A DNA stretch of 64,000 bases from Chinchilla lanigera. Its lineage: Eukaryota > Chordata > Mammalia > Rodentia > Chinchillidae. The DNA is taken from positions 11,454,962 through 11,518,961 of the forward strand of contig NW_004955433.1 of NCBI RefSeq assembly GCF_000276665.1, read 5' to 3'. The notes under the pieces are model-generated. The model was given only the letters and a program-made list of their open reading frames with translations, was not told where the DNA came from and did no database searches. The position numbers and the translations under genes were made by a program. Positions 1 through 11,339 of this stretch are shown in pieces (within the stretch, counting starts at the first letter, position 1; every line of letters starts with the position of its first letter).

Positions 1-91
1 TTTTTGGTTTTTCTCCGGTACCGGGAACTGAACTCACGACCTTGCTCTTGACAGGCAGGTGCTTTTGCCACTGAGCTAAATCCCCAGCCCC
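1..91 (-). repeat. ID SINE, young subfamily, cut by the window edge
   Basis: Read on the minus strand this is a tRNA-derived ID element: its GGGGCTGGGGATTTAGCTCA head lies near position 91, followed by the box B-like GTTCNRTTCCCGGTACCGG region and an A-rich tail that appears here as the leading T run. It closely matches the copies at 2268, 5704 and 32311. The tail continues beyond base 1. Confidence 0.9.
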
Positions 92-249
92 GTATTTCAG
101 TTTTCTTTTATGGTCTTCAGGAAGTTTTGTACTTTTATTTCTTTAGGCACTATTTTATTACCTTTTGAGTGTATTCCTTTTTGCATTTTTGAATTTTTTG
201 GTTAGTGTTGCAAATGGGATAGTTACGTTTTTAAATTGATATGTAAGAA

Positions 250-334
250 GGTTTTTTTTTTTGGTACCAGGAATCAAACTCATGACCTCAGGCTTGCCAA
301 GCAAGCACTTATGCTGCTGAGCTACATCCCCGGC
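250..334 (-). repeat. ID SINE, older copy
   Basis: Antisense ID body with a T run at the left and the GAGCTACATCCCCGGC end at the right. It is flanked by an imperfect duplication (TGTAAGAAGGTTTT at 242 and TGTAGGAAGGTTTT at 335), which marks a real but decayed insertion. Confidence 0.85.
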
Positions 335-639
335 TGTAGGAAGGTTTTGTGTGTGTGCTCATTTTATACTTGACCACAGTACAGAATGCGTCCTTTTAAA
401 ATTTTTAACCAATACATGTTTACAGAACATCATGATTACATTCATTGTGGGGAATTGGTACATGTACATAGCACATCTCAATTCTTTTTTTCCTTTTTGC
501 CTTCCATCCTCCCTTTTTTTTGCCACTATCAGATTCATTTATTTATAAGCCTTTATAAAGTTAATTATCATACATATAGATTAACAACCAGACTAATAGG
601 CCAAAAAATGTATCAAACACATTTTACTAAATCAAGGTA

Positions 640-1460
640 GTATACTTCTAGATGTATTGTTCATGCAGAATTACAATAACTTTTTGCTACTCTTTTATTT
701 TATACTTTATATATTGAATTTCTCATATAAGAGAAACTGTGATACTTAAGCTTGTGTATCTGATTTACTTCACTTAACATTATAGTCTCAAGATGCATCC
801 ATTTTCCTACAAATGACTCAAATTTATCCTTTTTGGCAGAACAGTACTCCACTGTGTATAAATACCACATTTTCTTTTTCTGTTCATCTATTGATGGAAA
901 TATAGGCTAATTCCAAGATTTAGCTCTTCTGAATTGTATTACGATAAACATGGGTATGCGTATATCACTGTGGTGTGATATCTTTAAATCTTTTGGGCAG
1001 GTACCTATAAGAAGAATAGCTAGGTTAAATGGGATTTCAATTTTAATTTTCTGAGGACTCTCCATCATGCTGATTTCTATAGTGGTTGTACCAGTTTATA
1101 TTCCCACCAGCAATGAAGAAGGATTCCTTCTCCCCTGATCCTTACTTCCCAGCCTCGTGAGCATTTGTTATTGGTTGATTTCATGTTGATAGTCATTTTT
1201 TCTGGAGTAAGGTGAAATCTTAGTGTTGTTCTAATTTGCATTTCTCAAGTGGGCAGTGATCCAGGGATATAGCTCAGTGGCACAGCGCCTGCCTGGAAAG
1301 CATGAGGTCGTGAGTTCAGTTCTGCAGTACCAAACAAAACAAAACAAAACAAAACAAAAACCCAAAAAACAGTGAAATGAGCAGGGATGTTGAACATTTT
1401 TTTTATGTATTTATTGGCCACTTGTACTTCTTCATCGAAGAAGTATCCATTCACAGAATG
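640..1460 (-). mobile_element. L1 LINE 3' portion, antisense, interrupted by an ID
   Basis: The plus strand reads like the complement of the L1 ORF2 end and 3'UTR: a stretch resembling 'ground-state' phrases such as TTCCCACCAGCAATG near 1101 and TTTGCATTTCTC near 1235. It is full of stops and frameshifts. The match resumes after the ID at 1261-1370 and ends near 1460. Sequence from about 350 to 640 may be further L1 3'UTR but is less clear. Confidence 0.75.
1261..1370 (+). repeat. ID SINE inserted in L1
   Basis: Sense ID with the CAGGGATATAGCTCAGTGGCA A-box region, a B-box region and a long (CAAAA)n tail. CAGTGAT before it and CAGTGAAAT after it look like the target duplication. It splits the antisense L1, so it is the later insertion. 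Confidence 0.88.
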
Positions 1461-2250
1461 TATCTTACAATTCTAATATTTGTGGTTAATTTTCTTTGGT
1501 TTTTAAAATGTATACAAGGTAATCTACTTTTTTGTAAATATAATTTGGTCTTTCCTTTTTCAGTAGTTACAATCTCTCTCCTTCTCCCTTTTTTCCTTAT
1601 CATTGTTTAAAACTTCTAAATGGCGGTGGCAATAATGGCTATACCTTTATGGTTACATTTTGGGATCTTCTTATTAAATATAATCATAGTTCTTGGCAGT
1701 AATCTTTGATTCTTTAGTTTCCTTTTAAACTTTTTTTAAGGGACTGACCTTGAATTTTATTGTTTTTTGACATCTGTTTATAGGATAATGCCTTTATTTC
1801 TATAAACAGACTGTAATTTCTTTGATAGAGTTTTTTGGTTCTTTGGGGTAAATCCTACATGGTTACATTAACATACTGCTGTATTCAGTCTTTTTAGCAT
1901 TTCATTTAGCAAGGTAAAATGAGTCTTCAGTGGTGATTCTTTTAGAAGCTGAAGGTGGTACCCCCTAGGAATATTTCTGAATCTTAGAATGAAGTATATT
2001 TAACATACGTGTTGTGGTCATAGTTCAAACTGTAGTTGGTAAAGCCCAGGAGAGCTCTTCACAGGATAGACTAACAGTAGAGGGAGGTAAAGTAAATAAA
2101 ACTATTAAAAACCATTCTTTTTGTGTTTTTTTATGTCAGTTTTGGTATCATAAAATGAATTGCAGTTTTCCTCCTCATTCTGTGCCTGAAGCCATTACAG
2201 TGTATTAGAAATATTTGTCTCCTGGAAGTTTGAAATGTCTTCTAGTAGTC
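1461..2250. other. Unassigned AT-rich sequence
   Basis: No repeat family, exon signature or RNA gene was recognised. Only short random frames occur. Confidence 0.5.
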
Positions 2251-2267
2251 TTCCTATAATGTTTTCT

Positions 2268-2364
2268 TTTTTTTTTTTTGGTTTTTCTCCGGTACTGGGA
2301 ACCGAACTCACGACCTTGCGCTTGCCAGGCAGGCGCTTTGCCGCTGAGCTAAATCCCCAGCCCC
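2268..2364 (-). repeat. ID SINE, young, perfect 17-bp TSD
   Basis: Antisense ID body, close to the copies at 5704 and 32311. It is flanked by an exact duplication TTCCTATAATGTTTTCT at 2251-2267 and 2365-2381. A perfect TSD of this length points to recent L1-mediated insertion. Confidence 0.95.
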
Positions 2365-2395
2365 TTCCTATAATGTTTTCTATTAAGATATTTTG

Positions 2396-2494
2396 TTGCT
2401 TTTTGGGGGAGGTGGTGGGAGTGGCACTGGGGACTGACCTAGGGCCTCCTGCATGCTTAGCAGGCACTGAATCTTTGAACTACATTCCCCAGCC
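2396..2494 (-). repeat. ID-like SINE, old subfamily
   Basis: Antisense tRNA-derived unit with GCACTGGGGACTGACCTAGG, GCATGCTTAGCAGGCACTGA and ACTACATTCCCCAGCC. It differs from the younger IDs (no GGTACCGG block), so it represents an older lineage. Confidence 0.75.
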
Positions 2495-2501
2495 TTATTT
2501 A

Positions 2502-2602
2502 TTTATTTTTTTTTTGGTTTTTCTCCTGTACTGGGAACCGAACTCACAACCTTGCGCTTGCCAGGCAGGCACTTTTGCCGCTGAGCTAAATCCCCAGCCC
2601 CC
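2502..2602 (-). repeat. ID SINE nested at the end of an older ID
   Basis: Young antisense ID. Its exact 16-bp TSD, TCCCCAGCCTTATTTA, lies at 2486-2501 and 2603-2618. The TSD includes the terminal CCCCAGCC of the old ID at 2396-2494, so the order of insertion is clear. Confidence 0.93.
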
Positions 2603-2768
2603 TCCCCAGCCTTATTTACTTTTCATCTTCACTAGTACACTTTGGTCTTTATAGTTTCTCAGAAATGAAGATTTGCAAATATGTTGATATAACATGATGT
2701 TTTCTTGTTTGCTAGTATAGAATTGTGCATACTTTTACAATTAGAATTTCACAGCTAAGTATAATCAT

Positions 2769-2925
2769 GTACAGTTGTTATTTCAGCATTATGGGAGACA
2801 GGAGGACCACAAGTTTGAGCTCAGTTGGGTCAATTTAGTGAGACCCTGTCTCAAAATTTAAAGATAATAAATACACAGGCTTAGAATTTAACTCAGTGTG
2901 AATCCCCAGTACTGCCAACCTGTCC
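2769..2925 (+). repeat. Old B1-dID dimer remnant
   Basis: A decayed B1 half (ATTTCAGCATTATGGGAGAC through GAGACCCTGTCTCAAAA) is followed by an ID-like half (AGAATTTAACTCAGTGTGAA, AATCCCCAGTACTGCC). The B1 half lacks the 29-bp duplication. Confidence 0.6.
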
Positions 2926-3010
2926 ATTACATTTTATATTTCCTTTTTAATTATATCTACTTTTCCATTATAACTTTCTATATTTAAGTCTCCTTTTAAA
3001 AAGTGGGTTA

Positions 3011-3180
3011 AGCCGGGCGTGGTGGTGCACATCTAATCCCAGCACTCGGGAGGCTGAGGCAGGAGGATCGTTGCGAGTTTGAGGCCAGCCTGGGCTACAA
3101 AGTGAGCTCAAGGCCAGCCTGAACTGCATAGCGAGACCCTGTCTCAAAGAGACAAAAAAAAAAAAAAAAGAAAAAAGAGA
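3011..3180 (+). repeat. B1 SINE with 29-bp internal duplication
   Basis: Begins GCCGGGCGTGGTGGTGCAC and ends GAGACCCTGTCTCAAAG plus an A tail. AGGCCAGCCTG occurs twice with a 29-bp spacing, the classic internal duplication. Flanks share AAAAAGTGGGTTA (2998-3010) and AAAAAGTGTGGGTTA (3181-3195). Confidence 0.93.
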
Positions 3181-3196
3181 AAAAAGTGTGGGTTAG

Positions 3197-3342
3197 TTGG
3201 GTTTGGTGGCATAAACCTATAATCTTAGCACTTGGGAGGTGAGGCAGGAGGATCACCATGAATGAGTTCGAGGCCAGCCTGGGCTATATAAGTGAGTTCA
3301 AGGCAGCCTGCACTACATATTGAGACCCTGTCCCTCCCCTTC
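3197..3342 (+). repeat. B1 SINE, second head-to-tail copy
   Basis: Sense B1 with the internal duplication (GAGGCCAGCCTGGGCTATAT, then AAGGCAGCCTGCACTACAT). The flanking AAAAGTG(TG)GGTTA motif recurs at 3343-3355, so it used the same target as the preceding copy. Confidence 0.9.
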
Positions 3343-3362
3343 AAAAAAAGTGGGTTATATTT

Positions 3363-3530
3363 GGCTGTATGTGGTGGTGAATGCCTGGAGCTCTCACTCT
3401 GGGAGGCTGAGGCAGTTCCAACCCAGTCCAGCCCAGCCCAGTGAAACTGTGTCTCAAAATAAAAAATAAAATAAGTGCTGGGGGTACAGCTCAGTATGAA
3501 GGCCTTGGATTCAGTCTCCAATACCTCCTT
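3363..3530 (+). repeat. B1-dID dimeric SINE
   Basis: A B1-like half without the 29-bp duplication and with an internal gap (GGCTGTATGTGGTGGTGAAT to GTGTCTCAAAATAAAAAATA) is joined to an ID-like half (GCTGGGGGTACAGCTCAGTA to AGTCTCCAATACC). Confidence 0.75.
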
Positions 3531-3849
3531 CCATAATAGATTATATTTGTTGGTAATTTATGTAACTTCTTTAAGCTAGTCTTGAATTTGTGTTCTAATT
3601 CTTTCGTTTCTACCTTATTTTTGTTGTTTTTGCTTGCTTTGTTTCAGCTTCTTTTGGTAACTTCTTGATATGAATACTTAGTTTTCATTCTTCTTTGTTT
3701 GGATAGATAATATTTCAAAATCATAAAATCTTATTTTCTGTGTTCCTGGGCAGGTTACAGACAGGGCTTGCTGCAGTCGAAGGAGCACGTCTCCAGCGAT
3801 CAGGAGCCACACTTAACGCTCACAGATGCCTCTTCCAAAGCATTACTGT

Positions 3850-3990
3850 GCACGAACCCTTTAGTCTCTGTGACGTTTTCATCTGTAAAATCGGGGCCAC
3901 TATCAGCTTCTCTCCCTGCTTAATCTGATTTGTTGTTAAAAAAGATAATGAATGTGAAAGAACTTTGAACATTAATAATGTTAATGTAGC
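3850..3990 (+). repeat. MIR fragment
   Basis: Contains the MIR-like run CGTTTTCATCTGTAAAATCG GGGCCACTATCA and, further on, a GATAATGAATGTGAAAGAAC segment similar to the MIR 3' half. Ancient and decayed. Confidence 0.6.
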
Positions 3991-4005
3991 TGTAAGTATG
4001 ATTTA

Positions 4006-4082
4006 AGGGACTGGAGGCATAGCCAATGGTAGAGCATGTGTTTATCATGCACAAGGCCCTGTGTAAAAACAATTGAAATAAA
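4006..4082 (+). repeat. Old ID SINE remnant
   Basis: GGACTGGAGGCATAGCCAAT GGTAGAGCATGTG and CATGCACAAGGCCCTGTG match the ID body with several substitutions. A degenerate A tail follows. Confidence 0.6.
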
Positions 4083-5022
4083 AGGCTTTTAGTATTCTTG
4101 TCACATCCATCAATTAGCAACTTCTTAAGAGCAGAAAATATTAAAAAAACTTGCATCCTCTCAAATATCTAGTACAGAACTTTGTTGACAGATACACAGT
4201 ATTTGTTGATTCAGTGTTTTCTGAGATCCTTTTTTTGTGAGATGCACTTTTTAAAAGCTCATTAGTGAGTGATCCTTGAGTGTACTGAGATCTAGGGACC
4301 TGGCCCCCACCCATATTGCTGGGACCAGTTTTCTTGGGGTGACCGAGACAGACAGATCAATACACAGTATGTTACATGTGTAGCCTACAGTGTAAACCTT
4401 GAGGTATAGTTGAGTTTTCTCTGTAGAAGAAAGCCAAAGACATACTCTTTTCCTAAAGTACAGGCTAATAAACTACTGTAATTGATATAAATTGATTACT
4501 AAAAGTTCATTTCCATTTTTTGTAATTCTTAGAGCAGCTATTTGTAAATTTTGCTTTGTTTGGGGGAAATTTGATTATTCCTTCCCTTTTAATTATAATA
4601 ACTTTTCATTGCTTCTCTTTTACTGAATTTTATTTTTACTTTTATTTTGTTTGTTGGTATGGAGAAGTTTTTAGGTATACAGAGGTGGTATTGTATCAAA
4701 CATCTTCTACTTAATTGAGATTTCCCAAGTTCTGTGGGAAAATGAATGTCGCGATGTGTTAGAATAACAAGGTTTTTTGAAGATTGCTAAGCAGTATCCA
4801 AATGCAGAGTGATACCATTTGCCTGTGTATTTAACATTTTCTTTCACAATGTTGTATACACAAGATAGCTAAGATAGTTGTACTACTAATTTCTATTAGT
4901 TCATTGAAAGGAACAGTTAGTGCTTATATTGTTTGATCAATTTTGCATGCTATGTCTGATAATCTGAGCAACTACTTTGAAGATTACAATATGCAATATA
5001 ATGACCATTATTAATTTCCTAT
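4083..5022. other. Unassigned AT-rich sequence
   Basis: No gene, RNA or repeat family recognised. Frames are short and interrupted. Confidence 0.5.
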
Positions 5023-5035
5023 CATCTTGTTTTGA

Positions 5036-5136
5036 GGGCCAGGGATATAGCTCAGTGGCAAAGCGCCTGCCTGGCAAGCATAAGGTCCTAAGTTCGATTC
5101 CTGGTTCCCCCCCACCCCCCAAAAAAAGAATGACTA
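5036..5136 (+). repeat. ID SINE with 13-bp TSD
   Basis: Sense ID from GGGCCAGGGATATAGCTCAG to TCGATTCCTGGTTCCCC, with a C-rich then A-rich tail. CATCTTGTTTTGA is duplicated exactly at 5023-5035 and 5137-5149. Confidence 0.93.
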
Positions 5137-5412
5137 CATCTTGTTTTGAAATTCTGTATCATCTTATTGTTTTTCAAAAATTCCCTTTAAAATAAAAAAG
5201 AATATTATTCACTGGAGGATTTCACATAACTGTTGACATTTCAGCATTGAGACTTTGGGTAGAGCGCATGAATGTACAGTACCTCTGTTACCCCACTAAA
5301 CTATTCACTGCAGCAGGAAAAACTATAACTTTTTGAAAACAAAGATACTGCTTTTAAAGATTTCTATAAGACTTTATTTCAGATATTTGATGATTAAATT
5401 ATGCTACTTTAA

Positions 5413-5603
5413 AAATTTTTTTTGGTGGTATTGGGGCTTGTACCCCAAGCCTTCAGCCTGAGCTACATCCCTAGGCCTTTTTCTATCTTCTAATTTTGAT
5501 TTTAATTTTGAGACAGGATCTTGCTAAATTGCTAACTTGCACAGGGCTTGAAGTTGTGGTCCTCCTGCTTCAGCCTTCCAGGGTGCTATGTGCTATGCTA
5601 CAT
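5413..5603 (-). repeat. B1-dID dimeric SINE, antisense
   Basis: On the plus strand an ID-like half (GGTGGTATTGGGGCTTGTAC to GAGCTACATCCCTAGGCC) precedes a B1 half (GAGACAGGATCTTGCTAAAT to CCTCCTGCTTCAGCC), the order expected for an inverted B1-dID. Old and decayed. Confidence 0.75.
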
Positions 5604-5703
5604 TTTTTAAAGCTCGAACTCCAAATATTTACAGAAACAGTTTCATCAGAGAAATACTACTTTGATGGTATTGTATTAGACCCACCAATCCTTGAAGACT
5701 TTT

Positions 5704-5810
5704 CTTTTTTTTTTTTTTTTTTTTTTGGTTTTTTTCCGGTACCGGGAACCGAACTCACGACCTTGCTCTTGCCAGGCAGGCGCTTTGCCACTGAGCTTAA
5801 TCCCCAGCCC
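5704..5810 (-). repeat. ID SINE, young, 13-bp TSD
   Basis: Antisense ID with a long T run and the GGTACCGGGAACCGAACTCA block. CCTTGAAGACTTT is duplicated at 5690-5702 and 5811-5823. Confidence 0.94.
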
Positions 5811-5823
5811 CCTTGAAGACTTT

Positions 5824-8552
5824 GCTTGTCTTTCCACATTTATGAAGCTTTCCTGCTGATCTTACTTCTTATATCAAAATATTCAGTACAAACAGTAGGT
5901 GTGTGTGGTTGACTCACTGGTACATGGTACCATTCGTCTTGTCATTTAGTCATATTAAATTTGGCATTTTATTATTGTTTATATCTATTAGCTTTTAGTG
6001 TGATTCTCTTTTCCCTAGGGTGATTGTAAGATCCTTCCGGTAAAAACCATGTTGTGAACTTATTTTTTGTGTCTAGCAAGGTGTTGAAAATATGATCATA
6101 TGTAGACTAAAAGTTGAGAATTTTTTCTTTTGTTTTTACCTCAGAGAATACTTACTTAACCTTAATTCTTGATATATTGTTTATTGACAGTGGAAAATAT
6201 TTTGATCAGAAAAGTTTTCAGTAAAACCATAGACAGAATAGGTCTCAGGGAACTGCTTCTATAGCCATAGGAAAACCTTCGATTTTGGCGGTTCATTACC
6301 TATCACTGTGTTTTTTAAGAGTTATGTCTGAACCACATAGTGTCCGGATTCATTTTGCCATTTCATCTACTGCTCTTCCTCCTGTTTTTATTTAAGACTA
6401 TAAAGTTACTTTAGTGTAACTGCTGCTGTCACCTTTGCCCTTAGCTAATCAAATAGTTTACCTTGAGGGAAACATTTATCTCCCACTTTCATTATTATTA
6501 TTTTTGTAGCTGTAAAGATATATATTTTATGTCTGCAGAAGGCTGTAACAGTGAAACGAGGTATTGATCTGCTGTATTTAGCAATTTCTTTCCACCTTGG
6601 CATCAATAGCATGTCAGCATCTGTCTGTACCGTGGTTGACCTCACAAATAGCTCTTTATGCTCCCATTGGATTCAAATGATATACTATGCTGAAAACTAA
6701 ATCAATGAATGATTATAAAGTTTTTAGTATTATTTCATGACCTGGAGGCAACTGGTACTTCTTGCACTGAATAGCTCTGTGTACAATGAATATGGTAAAA
6801 TGAGTGTGTCTGGCCTTTGTTCAGCCGAAAGGAGGAAAGCAGGGCACCTGCTTGGGTTACTCATACTTACGAACGAATGGTCTTCTAGCACGCAGGCGCT
6901 TCAGTAGAGCGTCTTGCCTTACACACCAGACGCAGCAGAGCAGCACCCGCATTTAGCTTTATTCCTTGCTCCCCACCACAAGTCTGTGGCAGCGGTTTCT
7001 AAAATCATTAGAGCTGTAATCACATGAGCTCTTCCTTTCACTGACAGAAGAAAGGCAAAAAAGCAAAACAATGATATGGCTCTGTCACCACATCACGGAG
7101 GACCTCACCAAAGAGCACAAAGAAAAAGAAAGGAGAATAGCTGTGGTCTAGGTTTTATGGGACTCTTGGTGGCCCTCAGCACCTCGCACAAATACAGGAC
7201 ACAGTTGTTGAGGCCACGTTCTCTACTCCTCACCTCACTTCAGTTCTGCCATCCACCACCGATGCATGTGTTGCTAATTTGTTTGCTTTGGAATGTTGCT
7301 GAATCCGGCAGCTTCTTGTGACTTCCATTGAAGCGTACATTTAGATGAAAGACCCTTCTAGATATTAAAATTGACGTCTGGGATATGTGGAAAGGTGGGA
7401 GGGGGTGAGAATGGGTGAATGGGGAGGATAGAGCACAGCAGTTGTCATCCTTCTCTTTTGAGGGTCTAAATGAAATGTATTTTTCTTTGACAAATGCCAT
7501 TCTGATACATTCCTTTGTCTGTCAACCCAGTAGAAAGTTTGATAAGGAGTATTGGGGAATTCACGTATTGATTCTCATTGAGTACCTACTTTGTCCTGAG
7601 TTAGAGAGATCAGATGTCAGGAATAGCCCTTTCACTTGAATATCATGAAAAACTGTTATGCCCAGCTTTATCAAATACAAAATGTATCTACCTGTATTAT
7701 TCCTGCCAATTGCCCTCCTCCTTCCCCCAGAAGGTGTATGAATAGGGGACAAAAAAAATGGGTTTATGATCACAGGTTTATATCCAGTCAGTTTCTCGTC
7801 CTGTATGTCATCTACGTGATAGAATGAAAGGAGGATCCCTTCTTGTAAAGCCATAGAGCATGAAACCTGGAGGAAGTAATTTAGTTTGACCCTCTGTGTT
7901 TGGAGTTGAGTACAAATGCAGGCACCACACCTTCTGCTTCATGTTGTATAGACTTTACTGATCATTCATAACTTGAGCGTTGATTTTATCTAGGAAATAG
8001 GTTCTTTGGATCTTTTAAGGGACCTATCTCTCCTAAATTCATGGTTCTCTTTTATTATTTACTGTAGATTTGTGACTGATTAATCAACTGAACTGTTTTT
8101 GAAGTACAGAAATTTACAGTTTTGTTGTGTATGATCCCCAGCAATATGAATATTATAGTTGACTGTTGTCTAAAGGAGTACTTCCTTTTGTTTGCCCTGT
8201 ATCAGTTTATATTAAACTTGGAGGCTCATGACCCAGGTCCACAACACAAGGATTTGGGGACAAAGTTCCCACCTCTGAATTCAATCTTTGTGATTTACTT
8301 AAAATATATTACTTAAAGTATTTTATCTGCTATCTGCACCTATCTTTATTGTTGTTGCTAAAACATAGGACAATTAGTTGGCCTTTGTCCATACAGGCTT
8401 TAATGATGGGGTATCTTGGGTTGCTTCCTTATAAGTAATGGGTTATTGCCTCTTTCCAGGCTCACTTCAGGAAGACTGGATGCTAGTGATCAGAATTTAA
8501 AGAGCTGACTCTAGTGATGCAGTTCTTATAAACCAACTCTTAGATACAATAG
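5824..8552. other. Mostly unique sequence, no gene recognised
   Basis: No open frame exceeds about 100 codons. 6840-7330 is slightly richer in CpG and includes a 14-codon lysine/arginine-rich patch near 7100, but there is no splice pattern or codon bias to support an exon. Confidence 0.5.
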
Positions 8553-8562
8553 TCATTTCAAG

Positions 8563-8648
8563 GGCCAGGAAGTTAGCACAGTGGTGCAGCACCAGCCTGG
8601 CAAGTGCTAAGTCCTGAGTTCGATTCCTAGTACCAAAAGAAAAAGAGT
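8563..8648 (+). repeat. ID SINE with 10-bp TSD
   Basis: Sense ID (AAGTTAGCACAGTGGTGCAG to TTCGATTCCTAGTACC plus A-rich tail). TCATTTCAAG is repeated at 8553-8562 and 8649-8658. Confidence 0.88.
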
Positions 8649-8659
8649 TCATTTCAAGT

Positions 8660-10440
8660 TCATACCACTTGAGGCTGTCTCTGATAAAGGCTACTTATGG
8701 CTATATTTGTGGTTGGAAATCCCTGTTTTGGTGAAAAAGATAAAAGAAGACCTGCCCAGCTTAATTCTTGGTTCTAATCAGTCATTTTTGGTGATGATAG
8801 TTAAATACGATGACTATGGTAGTTAAACACGATGAGACATTTCTTTTTGATCCATAAATACAAAGAAGAAATCTCTTTGTAGGTTATGTGTTAATATATA
8901 TACATGTGAATAGTATCGTGTACTTCTGATATATATAAAAAAATGTAAGAACTCTAACTTAGAATTGCATAAAGTGTACTGTGTCAAAAGCTGACTCTGA
9001 ATCATTTGTGGACTATGATTTTTATAAATGATCTAAAAATTATAAAGTATGTTGAAGAACTAACTAGGTACTAAAATTATATTATTTGCCTTAAGTAAGA
9101 TCCTACATATAGGTATATTCTTAGTTGTTATAGTAGTATGATAATACGATGAAATGAGTCCTTTTTAAAGATTATTTTCCCTTGTAGACATTTATGAACC
9201 TTTTGAAACTGATAAGTGGGTTTTCCTGTGTAATTTGTACTTAAACAATTTATTAGAAACTTCCTAAAGAAGAATAAATTAAATTTGTATTTTCTTTCTG
9301 TTTTTAGGTTCTGAGAATACAAATGTGTCTGAGGCTCTGTGTGTGTCTAAAAGCATAGCACGCTTAAAACCATGGCTGAAGAGTTATGCTTAGCTGTATA
9401 CTTTGCATGCATTTGTGATTTGAAATAGGAAAAAAGTCAAATTTGAGACAGCTTGAATGGCATGCTGTCAGTTTGGAGCTTCGTGAATTGGCAATGGTCT
9501 CATTTAGGACCTTCAGATGTGTCTCTGCCTGGACAGAATGAGAACGTTTTGCATGTTCTGGTGGAGACAGCCACTCCTTGCTGCTTCACAATAGGCAGTG
9601 GTGCATGACAGTTGCCCTTCATTGCTGGCTTCTTGGAGCTTAACCTCTGACCCTCCACTTAGTCGCTGCGCAGCAGTTGGAGCAGGTTGGAGATGTTGGT
9701 GAATGACGGGCAGTGGCCTGCAACGTGCTTGTCATTATTTGACTGTCAAAAGGAGCCTGCCATTGGTTTCCATCAAGGTTTGAAACCTCTGTGCAGCAGT
9801 CCATATTACTTAACTTCCAAGGCTGTCAACAGGATGATCAAGTGTGCATAAAAAATCAGAGTGCTGAATATATCTTCAATCAGGAGCTAGAAGTTTTTCC
9901 TTCTTCTTCTTCTTTTCTTTCTTTCTCTCTTTTTATTTTTCTTTTGTTTAAATATATTCAGATGACTTTCACAGGGCCAAGAGGTTGAATTTGTTGCCAC
10001 GGTGAGGAAAGTGAACTGTTGTCTCAAGTGGTCTAAGTTTCAGAAAGCACAGTTTAGATGTGAGGGGCTCTGCCAATTAAACTCTCTGACTTGTCTTGCA
10101 TATTCTGTCAGTTTTCAGCTATTGGTTTAAGAGACTAGACGCTGGCCCACTAGTCCCTGGGGTTAGCTCATGGGACAGAACATTTACTTTGGTCTTCATG
10201 TAATGTTGCAAAGGGGTGGACAGGTCACTTTATGTGATTATAAAGCAGGAAATGAAACTTAATAAATAGCAAGAGGGTGTATGATTAGTATCTTATTTAA
10301 GACATTTTTCCCTCCATGGAAATTTTAAACATAAGATGTTTAACTTGTTAGCAATCAGGTCTAAGAAACTCAAGAAGTCAGTCTTATCCTATGCATTTGT
10401 GTAGTTTTTAGATATAAAAAATATGTCTATGAAAGCCTTC
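8660..10440. other. Mostly unique sequence
   Basis: Nothing recognised except a pyrimidine-rich TTC/TTTC tract at about 9898-9950. No exon or RNA gene is supported. Confidence 0.5.
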
Positions 10441-10794
10441 TGTGTTAGTCAACTTTCTGTCATGGTAACATACCTGAGATAATCAGCTTATAAGAAAAAA
10501 GGTTTATTTTGTTTCAGTTTTTAGGTTCCTTCTATGGGATCTGTGTTGTGGCAACACAGCTGGCAGGAGCCTGAGATGGGCAAAGCTGCTCACCTCATGA
10601 TAGGGAAACAGAGAGAGAGAAAAAGAGAAAGGTGCTGCAGTCTTACTATTTCTTTGAAGGGCACGCCTCCAGTGATCTAAAGCCCTCTCAGTAGGCCCCG
10701 CCTCGTAAAGTTTCTACAGCATTCCGGTAGTACCTCCCTGGGGACCATGCTTTCTACAGTGGGCCTTTAGAGACATTTAAAGTCCTGACATAGC
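10441..10794 (-). mobile_element. Solo LTR, ERVL-MaLR (MST/MLT1-like), antisense
   Basis: Runs from TGTGTTAGTCAACTTTCTGT to about TCCTGACATAGC, with diagnostic internal phrases CCTGAGATAATCAGCTTATA, GGGCACGCCTCCAGTGATCT and TAGGCCCCGCCTCGTAAAG, which read as a MaLR-type LTR on the minus strand. No internal viral gene sequence was seen, so it is a solo LTR. A related copy lies at 62490-62875. Confidence 0.7.
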
Positions 10795-10929
10795 CCCATC
10801 TTTTTCTTTTAAAGTTGAGAGTTAGAATTGAGAAGCACCCTGAAGTAAAGGAGACTGAGGGATAAACCTAACAGTATTCCTCAACTGCATGAAAAGTTCT
10901 GGTAAATAAACTAGGTTTGCTTCTAGCAT

Positions 10930-11110
10930 TGTATAGTGGGTGGGATGGGAGCTACATAATGAGTTTTAGTTCTGCTTCTGCCCTTTTCCAGCTGTGTCAG
11001 CATAGGTAAATCCATTAACCCTTCAGTCTGTTTCCTCATCTGCAAAAATAGAGATGCTACTGTGGTGAAGATGAAAGGAGATGCTGTTTATGAAATACTT
11101 GACTTTGCAA
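10930..11110 (+). repeat. MIR
   Basis: Sense MIR order: GAGTTTTAGTTCTGCTTCTG, CCAGCTGTGTCAGCATAGGT, TTTCCTCATCTGCAAAAATA, then ATGAAAGGAGATGCTGTTTA. Confidence 0.75.
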
Positions 11111-11339
11111 AGTTCTATAGGGTCCCAGGGGCACTCCCAATCACCTTCTTGTCTGCTTATTTTATATTGAATGTTAAGTAGAAAAGATTTATTAAATAAT
11201 CGCAAGGCAATGCATGAACTGAAAAAAAAAACTTAAGAACTCAATATAATCTTTGTATTTTGACTTTTTTCCACCTATATAATTGATTTTTTGCTTATGA
11301 CATATTTGAAGCTAAGCGCTCAAACTGCACCTCTGAGAA

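Noticed and set aside
2235..2654. 139-codon frame with repeated LTTLRLPGRRFAAELNPQP peptides
   Set aside because: It is the translation of two young antisense ID elements plus an older one. The same peptide recurs at 5496-5816, 39045-39254 and 48620-49048 wherever an ID lies in that orientation.
7076..7321. 81-codon frame with a QRAQRKRKE patch
   Set aside because: No acceptor or donor context and no family recognised; the surrounding DNA looks like ordinary unique sequence.
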